From NCBI RefSeq assembly GCF_042676045.1, contig NZ_JBHTJV010000025.1:195618-259617 (forward strand): a DNA stretch of 64,000 nt. The letters are read 5' to 3'. Shown piece after piece: positions 15,588 to 24,176 of the stretch (position 1 is its first letter; each line of letters starts with the position of its first letter). The position numbers and the translations under genes are program-made. This DNA comes from Pseudahrensia aquimaris. GTDB lineage: Bacteria; Pseudomonadota; Alphaproteobacteria; Rhizobiales; Rhizobiaceae. The notes under the pieces were generated by a model. That model was not told the origin of the DNA and did no database searches. It saw nothing but the letters and a program-made list of their open reading frames with translations.

Positions 15588-17357
15588 ATGTCAGCCGCAC
15601 CCCTCACAATCGATACGGCTGAACAAGCCTTTTGGGACGATGCCTGTCTGGCCGCGACCCTGTTTGCCAAGATGGCAAGCGTTGAACGGAGCGGGGCAAT
15701 GCCAAGCGTTCTGGCGCGTGCCAAGGCCGGACCTGTTCTCGACGCTTGGCTGGAAATGGTGACGATGCTCGCAGGTGGCAAGCGGCTTCGCCGTGTGCCA
15801 CAGGGCATTGATGCCGCCCACCTGATCGGCGGTCTGGATATCACCGCCACGGTGGACGCTTCACGCAGCGTGTTTTCGCCCGGTCTTTTGCAACAGGCCC
15901 ACGGAGAAATCGTCCTTTTGCCGCAAGCGGAAACGATGGATGCAGGTGCGGTCTCGATTATCAACGGTGCGCTCGATTCCGGCGTTGTTCGCGTGGAACG
16001 TGATGGCATGAGCCGGGTGGATGATGCCCGCTTCGCGCTCGTTGCAGTTGACCAAAGCGAAGATGACGAAGACGGCGTTCCGGCCTCTCTTGCCGAGCGT
16101 TGCATGTTTCATGTTGACCTAACGCAGGTCAGCATCCGAAGCCTTAAACCATTGCCAAGACTTTCCCTTGTAAAACCCGATCACTCTGCGCTTTGCGGTG
16201 ATGACGAATTGCAGGCCCTTTGCCAAATGGCTTTGGCGTTCGGATTGTTTTCCATGCGGCCCGTGCATCATGCGCTAAGCGTTGCCTGTTGCCATGCGGG
16301 TTGGCAGGGACGCGATGTTGTTGGCGAAGAGGATATCGCGGTTGCGATGCGCCTGTCTTACATTCAGCGCGCAACGCGCCTTCCCATGCCGCCTGAGCCG
16401 GAGCAGGAGCCTGCGCCGCCGGAGCCGGAAGCCAATAATGAACCGGACGAGTCCGATGCTTCCCACGCGGATGGTCCGTTGGAAGACAGCGTAACGGATG
16501 CCATTGATACCATGCTGCCTGAGGGCTTGCTGGAACAATTAATGCGCCCGGTCCTTTTGCGCCAATCGGCCATGGCGGGCCGTCGCGGGGCAAAGAAAGA
16601 CAATTTCAAACGGGGCCGCCCGCTCGCGTCCCGCGCGGGCAAGCCCGGTGGCTTCAAGCGACTTGATCTCATCGCAACGCTGCGCAAGGCCGCGCCGTGG
16701 CAAAAGCTGCGCCGCCAGCAAGTTGAGCAGCGCCGCGGCAGGGCACGGACGCTGCACGTTCGTTCCTCCGATTTCCAGATTAGGCGGTTTCGCCAAAGCG
16801 CGGAGACAACAACGATATTTCTCGTTGATGCTTCCGGCTCCACGGCTCTCAACCGGCTGGGGGAAGCCAAGGGCGCGGTCGAATTGCTGTTGTCGGAGAG
16901 CTATTCGCGCCGTGATAGCGTGGCGCTGGTCAGCTTTCGCGGCACCGGAGCGGAAGTGCTGCTGGCTCCAACTCGCGCACTGGCACGGGCCAAAAAGGCG
17001 CTTTCGGCTTTGCCCGGTGGTGGCGGCACGCCGCTGGCATCTGGCTTGCAAACGGCGCTGGCGCTGGCGCTCGATCAGATGCGCAAGGGACATCAGACAA
17101 GTGTTGTTGTTCTCACCGACGGCAGCGCCAATGTCGGGCTGGATGGCAAAGGCGGGCGGGCGAAAGCCGCGCAAGATGCGCAAGATGTGGCTGAAGGATT
17201 TCGCAGTGCTGGCGTGTCCTCCATCGTCATCGACGTTGGCCGCAAACCGGGGCGAAACTCCACCGCGATTGCAGATGCCATGGGAGCCGCACTCATTGCG
17301 ATGCCGTTTGCCAATGCTGAAGCGCTTTCCAGCGTTGTGAAAGCGAACAGCGTATGA
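15588..17357 (+). CDS. bchD: magnesium chelatase subunit D
   Basis: 589 residues. The N-terminal AAA+-like domain (about 1-250) is degenerate and lacks a good Walker A. A Pro/Glu-rich acidic linker follows (about 265-300). The C-terminal von Willebrand A domain (about 400-585) has a MIDAS motif, DASGSTALNR, and a VLTDGSANVGLDG stretch. BchD forms the two-tier platform with BchI that activates BchH. The stop overlaps the bchO start (ATGA at 17354). Gene order bchI-bchD-bchO is the conserved purple-bacterial one. Confidence 0.96.
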   Translation: MSAAPLTIDTAEQAFWDDACLAATLFAKMASVERSGAMPSVLARAKAGPVLDAWLEMVTMLAGGKRLRRVPQGIDAAHLIGGLDITATVDASRSVFSPGLLQQAHGEIVLLPQAETMDAGAVSIINGALDSGVVRVERDGMSRVDDARFALVAVDQSEDDEDGVPASLAERCMFHVDLTQVSIRSLKPLPRLSLVKPDHSALCGDDELQALCQMALAFGLFSMRPVHHALSVACCHAGWQGRDVVGEEDIAVAMRLSYIQRATRLPMPPEPEQEPAPPEPEANNEPDESDASHADGPLEDSVTDAIDTMLPEGLLEQLMRPVLLRQSAMAGRRGAKKDNFKRGRPLASRAGKPGGFKRLDLIATLRKAAPWQKLRRQQVEQRRGRARTLHVRSSDFQIRRFRQSAETTTIFLVDASGSTALNRLGEAKGAVELLLSESYSRRDSVALVSFRGTGAEVLLAPTRALARAKKALSALPGGGGTPLASGLQTALALALDQMRKGHQTSVVVLTDGSANVGLDGKGGRAKAAQDAQDVAEGFRSAGVSSIVIDVGRKPGRNSTAIADAMGAALIAMPFANAEALSSVVKANSV

Positions 17358-18241
17358 AGTGGGAACAACACGGGCGCTCTTGGCCCAACAGCGAAATCAG
17401 CCGTTTCGAGATCGTGGATCGCACTCGTTACCACGTTCAGCGAACGGGCGGTGAAGGCTTGCCCAAGCTGCTGATGTTGCACGGATCTGGCGCAACCACC
17501 CACTCGCTGGCGGCGCTCATCGAAAATTTGCGGGGCAAGTTCGATATTCTAGCGCCCGATATCCCCGGTCATGGATTCAGCGGGCCGTTGGATGCGCAAA
17601 AGCCGACATTGCCGAACATAGCCAAAGCGCTAGGCAAGTTGTTGGAATATGAGGATTTCGCGCCCGATCTCGTGGTTGGTCATTCCGCCGGCGCGGCTAT
17701 TGCTGTGCAGATGCAATCCACTGGTGTGATCAATGTTGGCGGCATCGTCTCGATCAATGGGGCGTTTTATCCGTTCCCGGGCATGGCGGGCCATCTGTTT
17801 CCGGCGATAGCACGACTGTTGTTCCTCAATCCGTTTGTGCCGCACCTTTTTGCGTTTGGCGCAGGCAGCCGTGGGCGGGTGCAGGATTTGATCGATTCCA
17901 CCGGGTCAAAGCTGGGGCCGGAGGGAATCGATCTTTATCAAAAAGCGATTTCTGATGCCGAGCATGTAGAAGGCACGCTCGCAATGATGGCGAATTGGGA
18001 CTTGGAGCCTATGGCCACCATGTTGCGTCATCTGAATATTCCCGTTCTTCAAATCATCGGCGGTCGTGATGGCACAATCGAGCCGAAAGCGGCACAACAG
18101 ACTGCACGACTGTTGCGCCATGATTCCATGGTGGTTTTTCCTGACAAAGGCCATTTGGTGCATGAAGAAGCACCGGATGAAGTGGCTGATGCCATTTTGC
18201 ATTTTGTCGAAGCCACGGTGAGGCAAGAGATTTCCGCCTGA
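17354..18241 (+). CDS. bchO: alpha/beta hydrolase BchO, Mg-chelatase associated
   Basis: 295 residues with an alpha/beta hydrolase fold. The oxyanion region is LMLHGSGATTHSL (about 39-51), the nucleophile elbow VVGHSAGAAIAVQ (about 107-119), and the terminal His lies in KGHLVHEEAPDEVA near 265-278. BchO is encoded with bchID in most purple bacteria. It is thought to help Mg insertion or porphyrin handling, but its reaction is not established. Its start overlaps the bchD stop by 4 nt. Confidence 0.93.
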   Translation: MKWEQHGRSWPNSEISRFEIVDRTRYHVQRTGGEGLPKLLMLHGSGATTHSLAALIENLRGKFDILAPDIPGHGFSGPLDAQKPTLPNIAKALGKLLEYEDFAPDLVVGHSAGAAIAVQMQSTGVINVGGIVSINGAFYPFPGMAGHLFPAIARLLFLNPFVPHLFAFGAGSRGRVQDLIDSTGSKLGPEGIDLYQKAISDAEHVEGTLAMMANWDLEPMATMLRHLNIPVLQIIGGRDGTIEPKAAQQTARLLRHDSMVVFPDKGHLVHEEAPDEVADAILHFVEATVRQEISA

Positions 18242-18283
18242 GCAGGTCACGGACCTTGCGTAAGCTGGCTTTACACTATTAAG

Positions 18284-18301
18284 TGTCCAATTATGACGAC
18301 A
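18284..18301 (+). promoter_or_regulatory. PpsR/CrtJ site over the crtI start codon
   Basis: Perfect TGT-N12-ACA at 18284-18301, overlapping the crtI ATG at 18293. A possible -10 element TATTAA (18277-18282) with a TTGCGT -35-like hexamer (18256) would place transcription start only a few bases before the ATG. Confidence 0.65.
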
Positions 18302-19849
18302 CATCCGCCTCACAAACAATTTCATCGAGCTGAACCGCTTTCTGGTGGCAAGCCTCACGCAATCGTAATCGGGGCCGGTTTTGGTGGTTTGGCCGCTGCT
18401 GTTCGGCTGGGAGTGCGCGGCTATCGCGTCACCGTTCTGGAGAAATTGGAGCAGGCAGGGGGGCGCGCCAGCGTCTTCCGCCAAGACGGCTTCACGTTCG
18501 ATGCCGGTCCAACCATCATCACTGCGCCATTCATCCTGGAAGAGCTTTGGACGATTTGTGGCAAGCGCATGGAAGACCATGTGAAACTTGCTCCGATGGA
18601 TCCATTCTACCGCATCCGTTTTGATGACGGCACGTGGTTCACCTGCAACGGCGACGCCGATTTCATGCGCTCGGAGATCGCCCGGTTCAATCCCGATGAT
18701 GTGAAGGGATACGAGATGTTTTTCGAAGAGAGCAAAAACAATTACAGCCTCGGCTTCGGTCTGATGGACCGGCCGTTCCACAAGCTGATCGAGATGCTGA
18801 AATTCGTGCCGGAGCTGGTGACAAAACGCGCCGACCGCACGGTTTATGGCCATGTTGCCAAGCACATCAAAAACGAAAAGCTGCGCCAAGCGCTTTCGTT
18901 CCATCCGCTGTTTGTGGGCGGCAATCCCATGAACGTGACCAGCGTCTACAGCCTGATCGCCTATCTAGAGCGCGAATACGGCGTGCATTTCGCATGGGGT
19001 GGCACGGGCGCGTTGGTGCAGGGCATGGTCGACTTGATTGAAGACCAAGGCAGCAAGGTTCGCACGAATGCTCCGGTGGCCGAGTTGATGTTAGAAGGCG
19101 ACAAGGCTGTTGGCGTGAAGCTGAACGATGGCGAGGAAGTTCGCGCTGACGTGATTGTATCAAATGCCGATTCCAACTGGGTTTACCGCAATCTCTTGCC
19201 CAAGCGCAAAAAGCGCCGCTGGACGGAGCGCAAGCTTGATCGCACGAATTTTTCCATGAGCCTGTTCGTTTGGTATCTCGGCACTGACAAGCGTTTTGAA
19301 GACGTAGACCATCACACGATCCTGATGGGGCCGCGCTACGGTGGCTTGCTGAAGGATATCTTCAAACGCAAAGTGCTTGCCGACGATTTCAGTCTGTATC
19401 TGCACCGTCCCACCGCCACTGATCCGTCCTTGGCGCCTGAAGGTTGCGATACGTTCTACGTGCTGTCACCCGTGCCGCATCTGGACGCGGATGTGGATTG
19501 GGAGACGCAGGCTGAGCCTTACCGCCGTAAAATCGAGGCGCATCTGGAAAAGACCATTATGCCCGGCTTGGCCGACAGCGTGGTGACGTCGAAAATCTTC
19601 ACGCCGCTCGATTTTCGCGACCGGCTGAACGCGCCCAATGGGGCGGCGTTTGGGCCAGAGCCTCTGTTCACCCAGTCCGGCTGGTTCCGCCCGCACAATG
19701 TCTCGGAAGAGGTGGAGAACTTCTACCTCGTCGGCGCGACCACCCATCCCGGCGCTGGCGTTCCCGGCGTTGTCACGTCCGCTAAAGTGCTGGACAGCGT
19801 CATTCCCCATGCAGATGAAATCGAGGCGCGGAGGGCGACCTATGGGTGA
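18293..19849 (+). CDS. crtI: phytoene desaturase
   Basis: 518 residues. The FAD-binding dinucleotide motif AIVIGAGFGGLAAAVRLGVRG lies near residues 23-43. Its Glu-containing continuation is VLEKLEQAGGRAS. The C-terminal bacterial-type phytoene dehydrogenase signature (NFYLVGATTHPGAGVPGV) lies around 482-500. CrtI introduces double bonds into phytoene, giving neurosporene or lycopene. No Shine-Dalgarno sequence is visible before the ATG, and the PpsR site covers the start, so the mRNA may be leaderless. The crtB ATG (19842) lies inside its last codons. Confidence 0.96.
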   Translation: MTTHPPHKQFHRAEPLSGGKPHAIVIGAGFGGLAAAVRLGVRGYRVTVLEKLEQAGGRASVFRQDGFTFDAGPTIITAPFILEELWTICGKRMEDHVKLAPMDPFYRIRFDDGTWFTCNGDADFMRSEIARFNPDDVKGYEMFFEESKNNYSLGFGLMDRPFHKLIEMLKFVPELVTKRADRTVYGHVAKHIKNEKLRQALSFHPLFVGGNPMNVTSVYSLIAYLEREYGVHFAWGGTGALVQGMVDLIEDQGSKVRTNAPVAELMLEGDKAVGVKLNDGEEVRADVIVSNADSNWVYRNLLPKRKKRRWTERKLDRTNFSMSLFVWYLGTDKRFEDVDHHTILMGPRYGGLLKDIFKRKVLADDFSLYLHRPTATDPSLAPEGCDTFYVLSPVPHLDADVDWETQAEPYRRKIEAHLEKTIMPGLADSVVTSKIFTPLDFRDRLNAPNGAAFGPEPLFTQSGWFRPHNVSEEVENFYLVGATTHPGAGVPGVVTSAKVLDSVIPHADEIEARRATYG

Positions 19850-20918
19850 GATGAAGCTTGCGAGTGCCCACTTGGCTGAGTGTCGAAAGATCATCCGTCA
19901 TGGGTCAAAGAGTTTCTACTTTGCCTCGCTGATGCTGCCCCCTTCGGTGCGGCTTGCGTCGACAGCGCTTTACGCTTTCTGCCGCGTGTCTGACGATATT
20001 GCTGATGAGCCCGGCGCTTCCTTAGCGGCGCTGGATCATCTGCGTCAGCGTCTTGATGCTGCTTATGCTGGCACCCCCTATGACCATGCCGCCGATCAGG
20101 CCTTTGCCGCAGTTGTAGAATCCTACGATATTCCCGAGTCCGTGCCGATGGCGATGCTCGAAGGGTTCGAGTGGGACTTGGTCGGTAAGAAGTATAATAC
20201 GCTTTCCGATGTTCTCGACTATTCGGCGCGCGTTGCATCAACCGTCGGTGTGATGATGAGTGCAGTGATGGAGCGGCGCAGTCGCGACACGCTGGCCCGC
20301 GCCTGCGAGCTTGGCCTGGCGATGCAGTTGATTAACATTGCACGAGACGTGGGCGAGGATGCGCGCAACGGGCGATGCTATTTGCCGGAGGAGTGGTTGG
20401 CGGAAGAAGGGCTCAACTCTGAGCGCCTGATCGCCTCGCCGGAGTTCACCCCAGCATTGGGACGTGTCATCAAACGGTTGCTGGATGAAGCGAGCCAGAT
20501 TTACAGACTTGGCGTCACCGGTATTTCCGACCTTCCTGCTTCATCGCGTCTTGGCGTTCGTGCAGCCGCTTTGGTCTATGCCGAGATCGGCGAGAAAGTG
20601 CGTGCCAATGGCTACAATTCCATAGACCAACGGGCTTACACGACCCGGGGGCGCAAGCTTGGCCTCATGCTCCGTTCGCCCGGCAATCCGCTGAACTTTA
20701 GCGGCTGCGATACGGCAGCTCCTGTTGAAGAGGTGGCTTTTCTGGTGGATGCCTGTGAACGTACGCCGGAAGCTGTTCGAGGCGATGGCGAGTGGATGTT
20801 GGATATGTTTGCAGAGCTTGATAGGCGCGACCGCGCCTCAATAGCAAAAGCCCAAGCAAACACACGCACACCAAGAACTGGCCAAGCAAGCGATCAAAGG
20901 GTCGGTCAGCTCGCCTAG
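19842..20918 (+). CDS. crtB: phytoene synthase
   Basis: 358 residues from the ATG at 19842, overlapping the crtI stop by 8 nt; an ATG at 19851 is an alternative. Squalene/phytoene synthase family. The two Asp-rich Mg2+-diphosphate motifs are visible as DDIADEPG (about 48-55) and NIARDVGEDARNGRCYLP (about 165-182). The enzyme condenses two GGPP to 15-cis-phytoene. The C-terminal about 40 residues are polar and variable. It is co-transcribed with crtI, and tspO follows after 93 nt. Confidence 0.96.
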   Translation: MGEMKLASAHLAECRKIIRHGSKSFYFASLMLPPSVRLASTALYAFCRVSDDIADEPGASLAALDHLRQRLDAAYAGTPYDHAADQAFAAVVESYDIPESVPMAMLEGFEWDLVGKKYNTLSDVLDYSARVASTVGVMMSAVMERRSRDTLARACELGLAMQLINIARDVGEDARNGRCYLPEEWLAEEGLNSERLIASPEFTPALGRVIKRLLDEASQIYRLGVTGISDLPASSRLGVRAAALVYAEIGEKVRANGYNSIDQRAYTTRGRKLGLMLRSPGNPLNFSGCDTAAPVEEVAFLVDACERTPEAVRGDGEWMLDMFAELDRRDRASIAKAQANTRTPRTGQASDQRVGQLA

Positions 20919-21011
20919 TCATACCCGTTCGGCGCCTGCGACGATATTTAGACTGCACGACGGCCCTCCCGGTGGTTTAAGGGAGAACCCTGAAAATCAT
21001 TGGAAACACCT

Positions 21012-21491
21012 ATGAGCTGGTCACTTCTAGCATTTGTTGGTTTGAACTTCTTCGCCGCCTTGAGCGGAGCGGTTTTTGCGCCTGGCGAGTGGTTTAAGTC
21101 GCTGAAAAAGCCAACGTGGCAGCCGCCGGATTGGGCATTTCCAGTCGTGTGGTCGATCCTGTTTTTGCTCAACTCCGTTGCCGGTTGGCTGGTCTATTCA
21201 AAGGTCGGGTTTAGCGATGGCGGCATGTTGGCCATGGCGATCTATGTCGGATCGCTGGTGCTAAACGCAGCGTGGTCCGCGCTGTTTTTCGGAATGAAGC
21301 GGATGGATTTAGCGACTTACGAGGCTGCTGTTCTGTGGCTTTCGCTTGTGGCTCAAATCGCGGTCTTCTACCCAATCGAACCAATCGCGGCGCTCATCAC
21401 GCTGCCATATCTGGCATGGGTCACCGTTGCCTTTGTGCTCAGCCGGACGGTTTGGAGGCTCAACCCTGAGGAGGCGCAGGCGCGGGCATGA
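21012..21491 (+). CDS. tspO: tryptophan-rich sensory protein TspO
   Basis: 159 residues from the ATG at 21012; the open frame also allows a TTG at 21000. Five hydrophobic segments and many Trp residues are seen, with KPTWQPPDWAFPVVWSILF (about 37-55) matching the TspO/MBR signature. TspO is an outer-membrane or membrane tetrapyrrole-binding protein. In Rhodobacter it modulates pigment gene expression in response to oxygen, and it lies between crt genes there as well. Here too it follows crtIB. Its stop overlaps the start of a 53-codon gene. Confidence 0.94.
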   Translation: MSWSLLAFVGLNFFAALSGAVFAPGEWFKSLKKPTWQPPDWAFPVVWSILFLLNSVAGWLVYSKVGFSDGGMLAMAIYVGSLVLNAAWSALFFGMKRMDLATYEAAVLWLSLVAQIAVFYPIEPIAALITLPYLAWVTVAFVLSRTVWRLNPEEAQARA

Positions 21492-21649
21492 GAACGGTTG
21501 ATTGGGTTTTCGCAGTTGAGTTCGGCTTCCTCTTCGGAAGCCTATGTCTGTTTTGCTGGTGGCAATTGCGCAAGCTCGATAAACTCGACGCAGAGGAAGC
21601 GGAGCAGGAACGGCTGGCCAAAGAAGCCGCCGAGCGCGAAGAAAGTTAG
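21488..21649 (+). CDS. small single-span membrane protein after tspO
   Basis: 53 residues, starting at an ATG that overlaps the tspO stop (ATGA, 21488-21491) and ending at TAG 21647-21649. Residues 6-26 are hydrophobic and aromatic (WVFAVEFGFLFGSLCLFCWW), giving one membrane span. A charged helix rich in Glu, Ala and Lys (about 28-53) follows. Translational coupling to tspO suggests that it is real and works with TspO or the nearby enzymes. Its last 4 nt overlap the convergent crtC stop. Function unknown. Confidence 0.65.
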   Translation: MRTVDWVFAVEFGFLFGSLCLFCWWQLRKLDKLDAEEAEQERLAKEAAEREES

Positions 21650-22554
21650 CCTGATCTGCGCGGCATCTTAAACGGCAACAAACACCTCACCCAAGTGCTT
21701 GCATAACGGTCACAGTCCAGGCTCTCATGCACTGCGCGGGCAGGCTCGCCATCAAACACGGTTTGAATGTGTGATCGGGTATAGAACGGCGTGTCTTCCA
21801 GCATTCGTTCGGTTGTCACCGTGTCGGGCGTCTCTGCCAGCGTATAGCGCGGGACCCGCCAGATCGGGCCTTTCGACAAGGTTTGGCGTGGTGGAGCGGG
21901 GACTTCTCTAAACGATCCATCGCTTTCATAGCGAAGAGCTAATCTATGGTTCTTCCCATCACGCGTAGTCGAATCGTAGAAAATGCCTGCGCCGTCTTTG
22001 AGCGCTGCGCGAGACCAATCCCAGTTCTTGAACCCTGTCTCCAGCGGTTCGGTTCCCCAATTGCTATCCAGATAGGCCTCACCGTTCCAATTGAGATCGG
22101 GGCTGTCGAGACGCACCTCTGCACGGCCCACAGGAGCGATGGGCTGCCAGATGTGGCGGCCATGGCCGTCGATAACGTGGGATTTTTGGGTGATCGCCGA
22201 TGGCGTCACCCGAATAGTTCCACGCACACGGCGGGGCAGGGGATTGGCCCATTCGTCGATGGTGATGATCAGCGTATCGCCGTCCCATGAAAGGCTGCTT
22301 GGGCCCATTTGGAGGCTGTGCGCATCGCGGTGCAGCGCGTTGCGGCCACGCTCTGTCATCGTCCAGCGCTTTTTGCCGCCGCCATAGAGACCGACATTGA
22401 AGGCGTGATGATTGAGCGGGTCGTGGCGGCCTGACCATGCGTAGTAAGGTGAGAAAACCGAGCCGATCATGGCAATGATGGAAAAGCCGTGGGTGCCATC
22501 GTCGCTGATGGCGTCGATATACCACCAAGCGTAACCTTGAGGTGGTATGGTCAG
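21646..22554 (-). CDS. crtC: hydroxyneurosporene synthase (carotenoid 1,2-hydratase)
   Basis: About 302 residues if it begins at a CTG that overlaps the crtD stop (CTGA, 22554-22551). The frame itself is open up to 22854, with ATGs at 22707 and 22854 inside crtD. Recognisable CrtC sequence begins right at the overlap: TIPPQGYAWWYIDAISDDG, then GSVFSPYYAW and LDSNWGTEPLE. There is no in-frame ATG, GTG or TTG between 22707 and 22554. CrtC hydrates the end group of neurosporene/lycopene on the way to spheroidene or spirilloxanthin. The true start needs proof: a rare CTG, or a 153-nt overlap with crtD from 22707. Confidence 0.9.
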   Translation of the reverse strand: MTIPPQGYAWWYIDAISDDGTHGFSIIAMIGSVFSPYYAWSGRHDPLNHHAFNVGLYGGGKKRWTMTERGRNALHRDAHSLQMGPSSLSWDGDTLIITIDEWANPLPRRVRGTIRVTPSAITQKSHVIDGHGRHIWQPIAPVGRAEVRLDSPDLNWNGEAYLDSNWGTEPLETGFKNWDWSRAALKDGAGIFYDSTTRDGKNHRLALRYESDGSFREVPAPPRQTLSKGPIWRVPRYTLAETPDTVTTERMLEDTPFYTRSHIQTVFDGEPARAVHESLDCDRYASTWVRCLLPFKMPRRSG

Positions 22555-24044
22555 GTCAAAGCGCGGTCCTTCAGAATCTGCTCCGCCGCCAACATGCCCG
22601 AACGGGTTGCCATCGGCACGCCCGGCCCCGGATGCACGCTGCCCCCCGCCAGATAAAGCCCCGGTATCGCCGTCTTCGCTCCGCTGCGAGCAAACGATGC
22701 CAGCCATCCGTGGGCTGCGCGGCCATAGAGGGAGCCGCCCGATCCGGGAAACAGCGCTTCGAAGTCCGCCGGTTGCGTGATCGTGCCCTTCATCGAGGCG
22801 CGGTCCACTTGCAGGCCGCATTTTGTGAGGGTGGAAAACATCGCGTCTTCGCATCGGTTCATTTCCTCTTGGGTCAGACGCTTTTCATCGCCAAAAGCGG
22901 GGGCGTTGGTTAGGCAAAGCAACCGCTCGCCATTTTGAGTGGCCAGCGTTCCATCAGCTTGCCGATCTTGGGCGCAAACATAGACGGTTGGTTGTGCCGG
23001 TGTGGTGCTGTTTTTGAATATGGCGTCGAATTCTGCCTTATAGGCATCGGAGAAAAACACGTTGTGTCGGTGCAAGTCTACGCCGCCTGTATTTGCCGTA
23101 ATCGACCATGTGAGAGCGGAAAGGGCGCGTTTGTTGCGCGGCACGGGCACTACCGACATCCGCGAAGATTTCAACACGCCGTTTGCCAAGGCGGAAGCGT
23201 CGCCGCAAAAGAGTATCGTATCGCCTTCCAGTCGAACGCCGTTTTGCAGTTCCACATGGCTCGCGCGGCCTTTTGTTTCCAGGATGTGTGCAACGGGGCT
23301 TTCCCAATGGAATCTTGCGCCGCAGCCTTCCGCGACCTCGGCCATTTTTCTTGCCAAAGCGTGCATGCCTCCTTCTACAAACCAGACACCTTCTTGTTCC
23401 ACATGGGCGATCAGCATGAGCGTTGCCGGGGACTGGAAGGGCGATGAGCCGACATAAGTGGCATAACGGCCAAACAATTGTTGCAGGCGTGCGTCGGGAA
23501 AATAATCTCCCAGCGCGTTCCAGAGGCTTGTAAACGGGCGCAGCGCGAGCAGGGTGGGGAGGCGAGTAAGGCCAACGCGGCGGCCGAGCTCGAACGGACC
23601 GGGGCGCTGTGCGCCGATATATGTGTCTTTCAAAGTGGCGAAGATGTTTTCTGCATCAGCGCAGAATCGACGGTAGCCATCTGCGTTCGCTTTGCCGAAG
23701 AATCGCGCAATGGCGTCTTCACTTTCTTTTCTGTCCGTAAACAAATCGAATGTGCCGGAATCATCCCAGGCGTGGCGGGCCAGGATATTTGTGCGGTCCA
23801 GGCCAAGCTCTTGCTCGACGGTGCGGCCTGCCATGTCGAACAATTCATCGAAGACATATTTCATGGTGAAGACTGTTGGACCAGAGTCCACCCCGCCACC
23901 AGGTGTTTGAATTTGCCGCATTTTCCCGCCCGGATAAGTGCGGCTTTCAACCACTGTCACGCTCTCGCCCTTTGCGCTCAGAGCGATGGCGGCCGCAAGG
24001 CCGGCCATGCCTGCGCCGACAATTATCGTGTGGTGAGTGGCCAA
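22551..24044 (-). CDS. crtD: hydroxyneurosporene/methoxyneurosporene desaturase
   Basis: 497-residue FAD-dependent desaturase of the CrtI family. The N-terminal motif HTIIVGAGMAGLAAAIALS (about 4-22) binds FAD. The C-terminal signature GLYLAGGSVHPGPGVPMA lies around 465-482. CrtD introduces the 3,4-double bond into hydroxylated and methoxylated carotenoids. Divergent from crtE across a region holding two perfect PpsR sites, and followed by crtC with overlapping stop/start. The presence of crtC, crtD and crtF without crtA points to the spirilloxanthin branch. Confidence 0.95.
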   Translation of the reverse strand: MATHHTIIVGAGMAGLAAAIALSAKGESVTVVESRTYPGGKMRQIQTPGGGVDSGPTVFTMKYVFDELFDMAGRTVEQELGLDRTNILARHAWDDSGTFDLFTDRKESEDAIARFFGKANADGYRRFCADAENIFATLKDTYIGAQRPGPFELGRRVGLTRLPTLLALRPFTSLWNALGDYFPDARLQQLFGRYATYVGSSPFQSPATLMLIAHVEQEGVWFVEGGMHALARKMAEVAEGCGARFHWESPVAHILETKGRASHVELQNGVRLEGDTILFCGDASALANGVLKSSRMSVVPVPRNKRALSALTWSITANTGGVDLHRHNVFFSDAYKAEFDAIFKNSTTPAQPTVYVCAQDRQADGTLATQNGERLLCLTNAPAFGDEKRLTQEEMNRCEDAMFSTLTKCGLQVDRASMKGTITQPADFEALFPGSGGSLYGRAAHGWLASFARSGAKTAIPGLYLAGGSVHPGPGVPMATRSGMLAAEQILKDRALT

Positions 24045-24111
24045 AGGGGTTCGTAAACCTGCTGGTTTGGGCTGCCAAAAAGCAGCGGCGCTAATTTCGT
24101 GAAACGATTAT

Positions 24112-24155
24112 TGTCAATTGCAACTGACAAAACAATATGTCATATAAATTGGACA
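24112..24155. promoter_or_regulatory. tandem PpsR/CrtJ sites, crtD/crtE divergent promoter
   Basis: Two perfect TGT-N12-ACA palindromes at 24112-24129 and 24138-24155, offset by 26 nt. They lie between the crtD start (24044) and the crtE start adopted here (24177). Tandem sites of this type are bound cooperatively by PpsR/CrtJ in Rhodobacter. Confidence 0.85.
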
Positions 24156-24176
24156 CACGGAGTGCTGATTGGCCAA

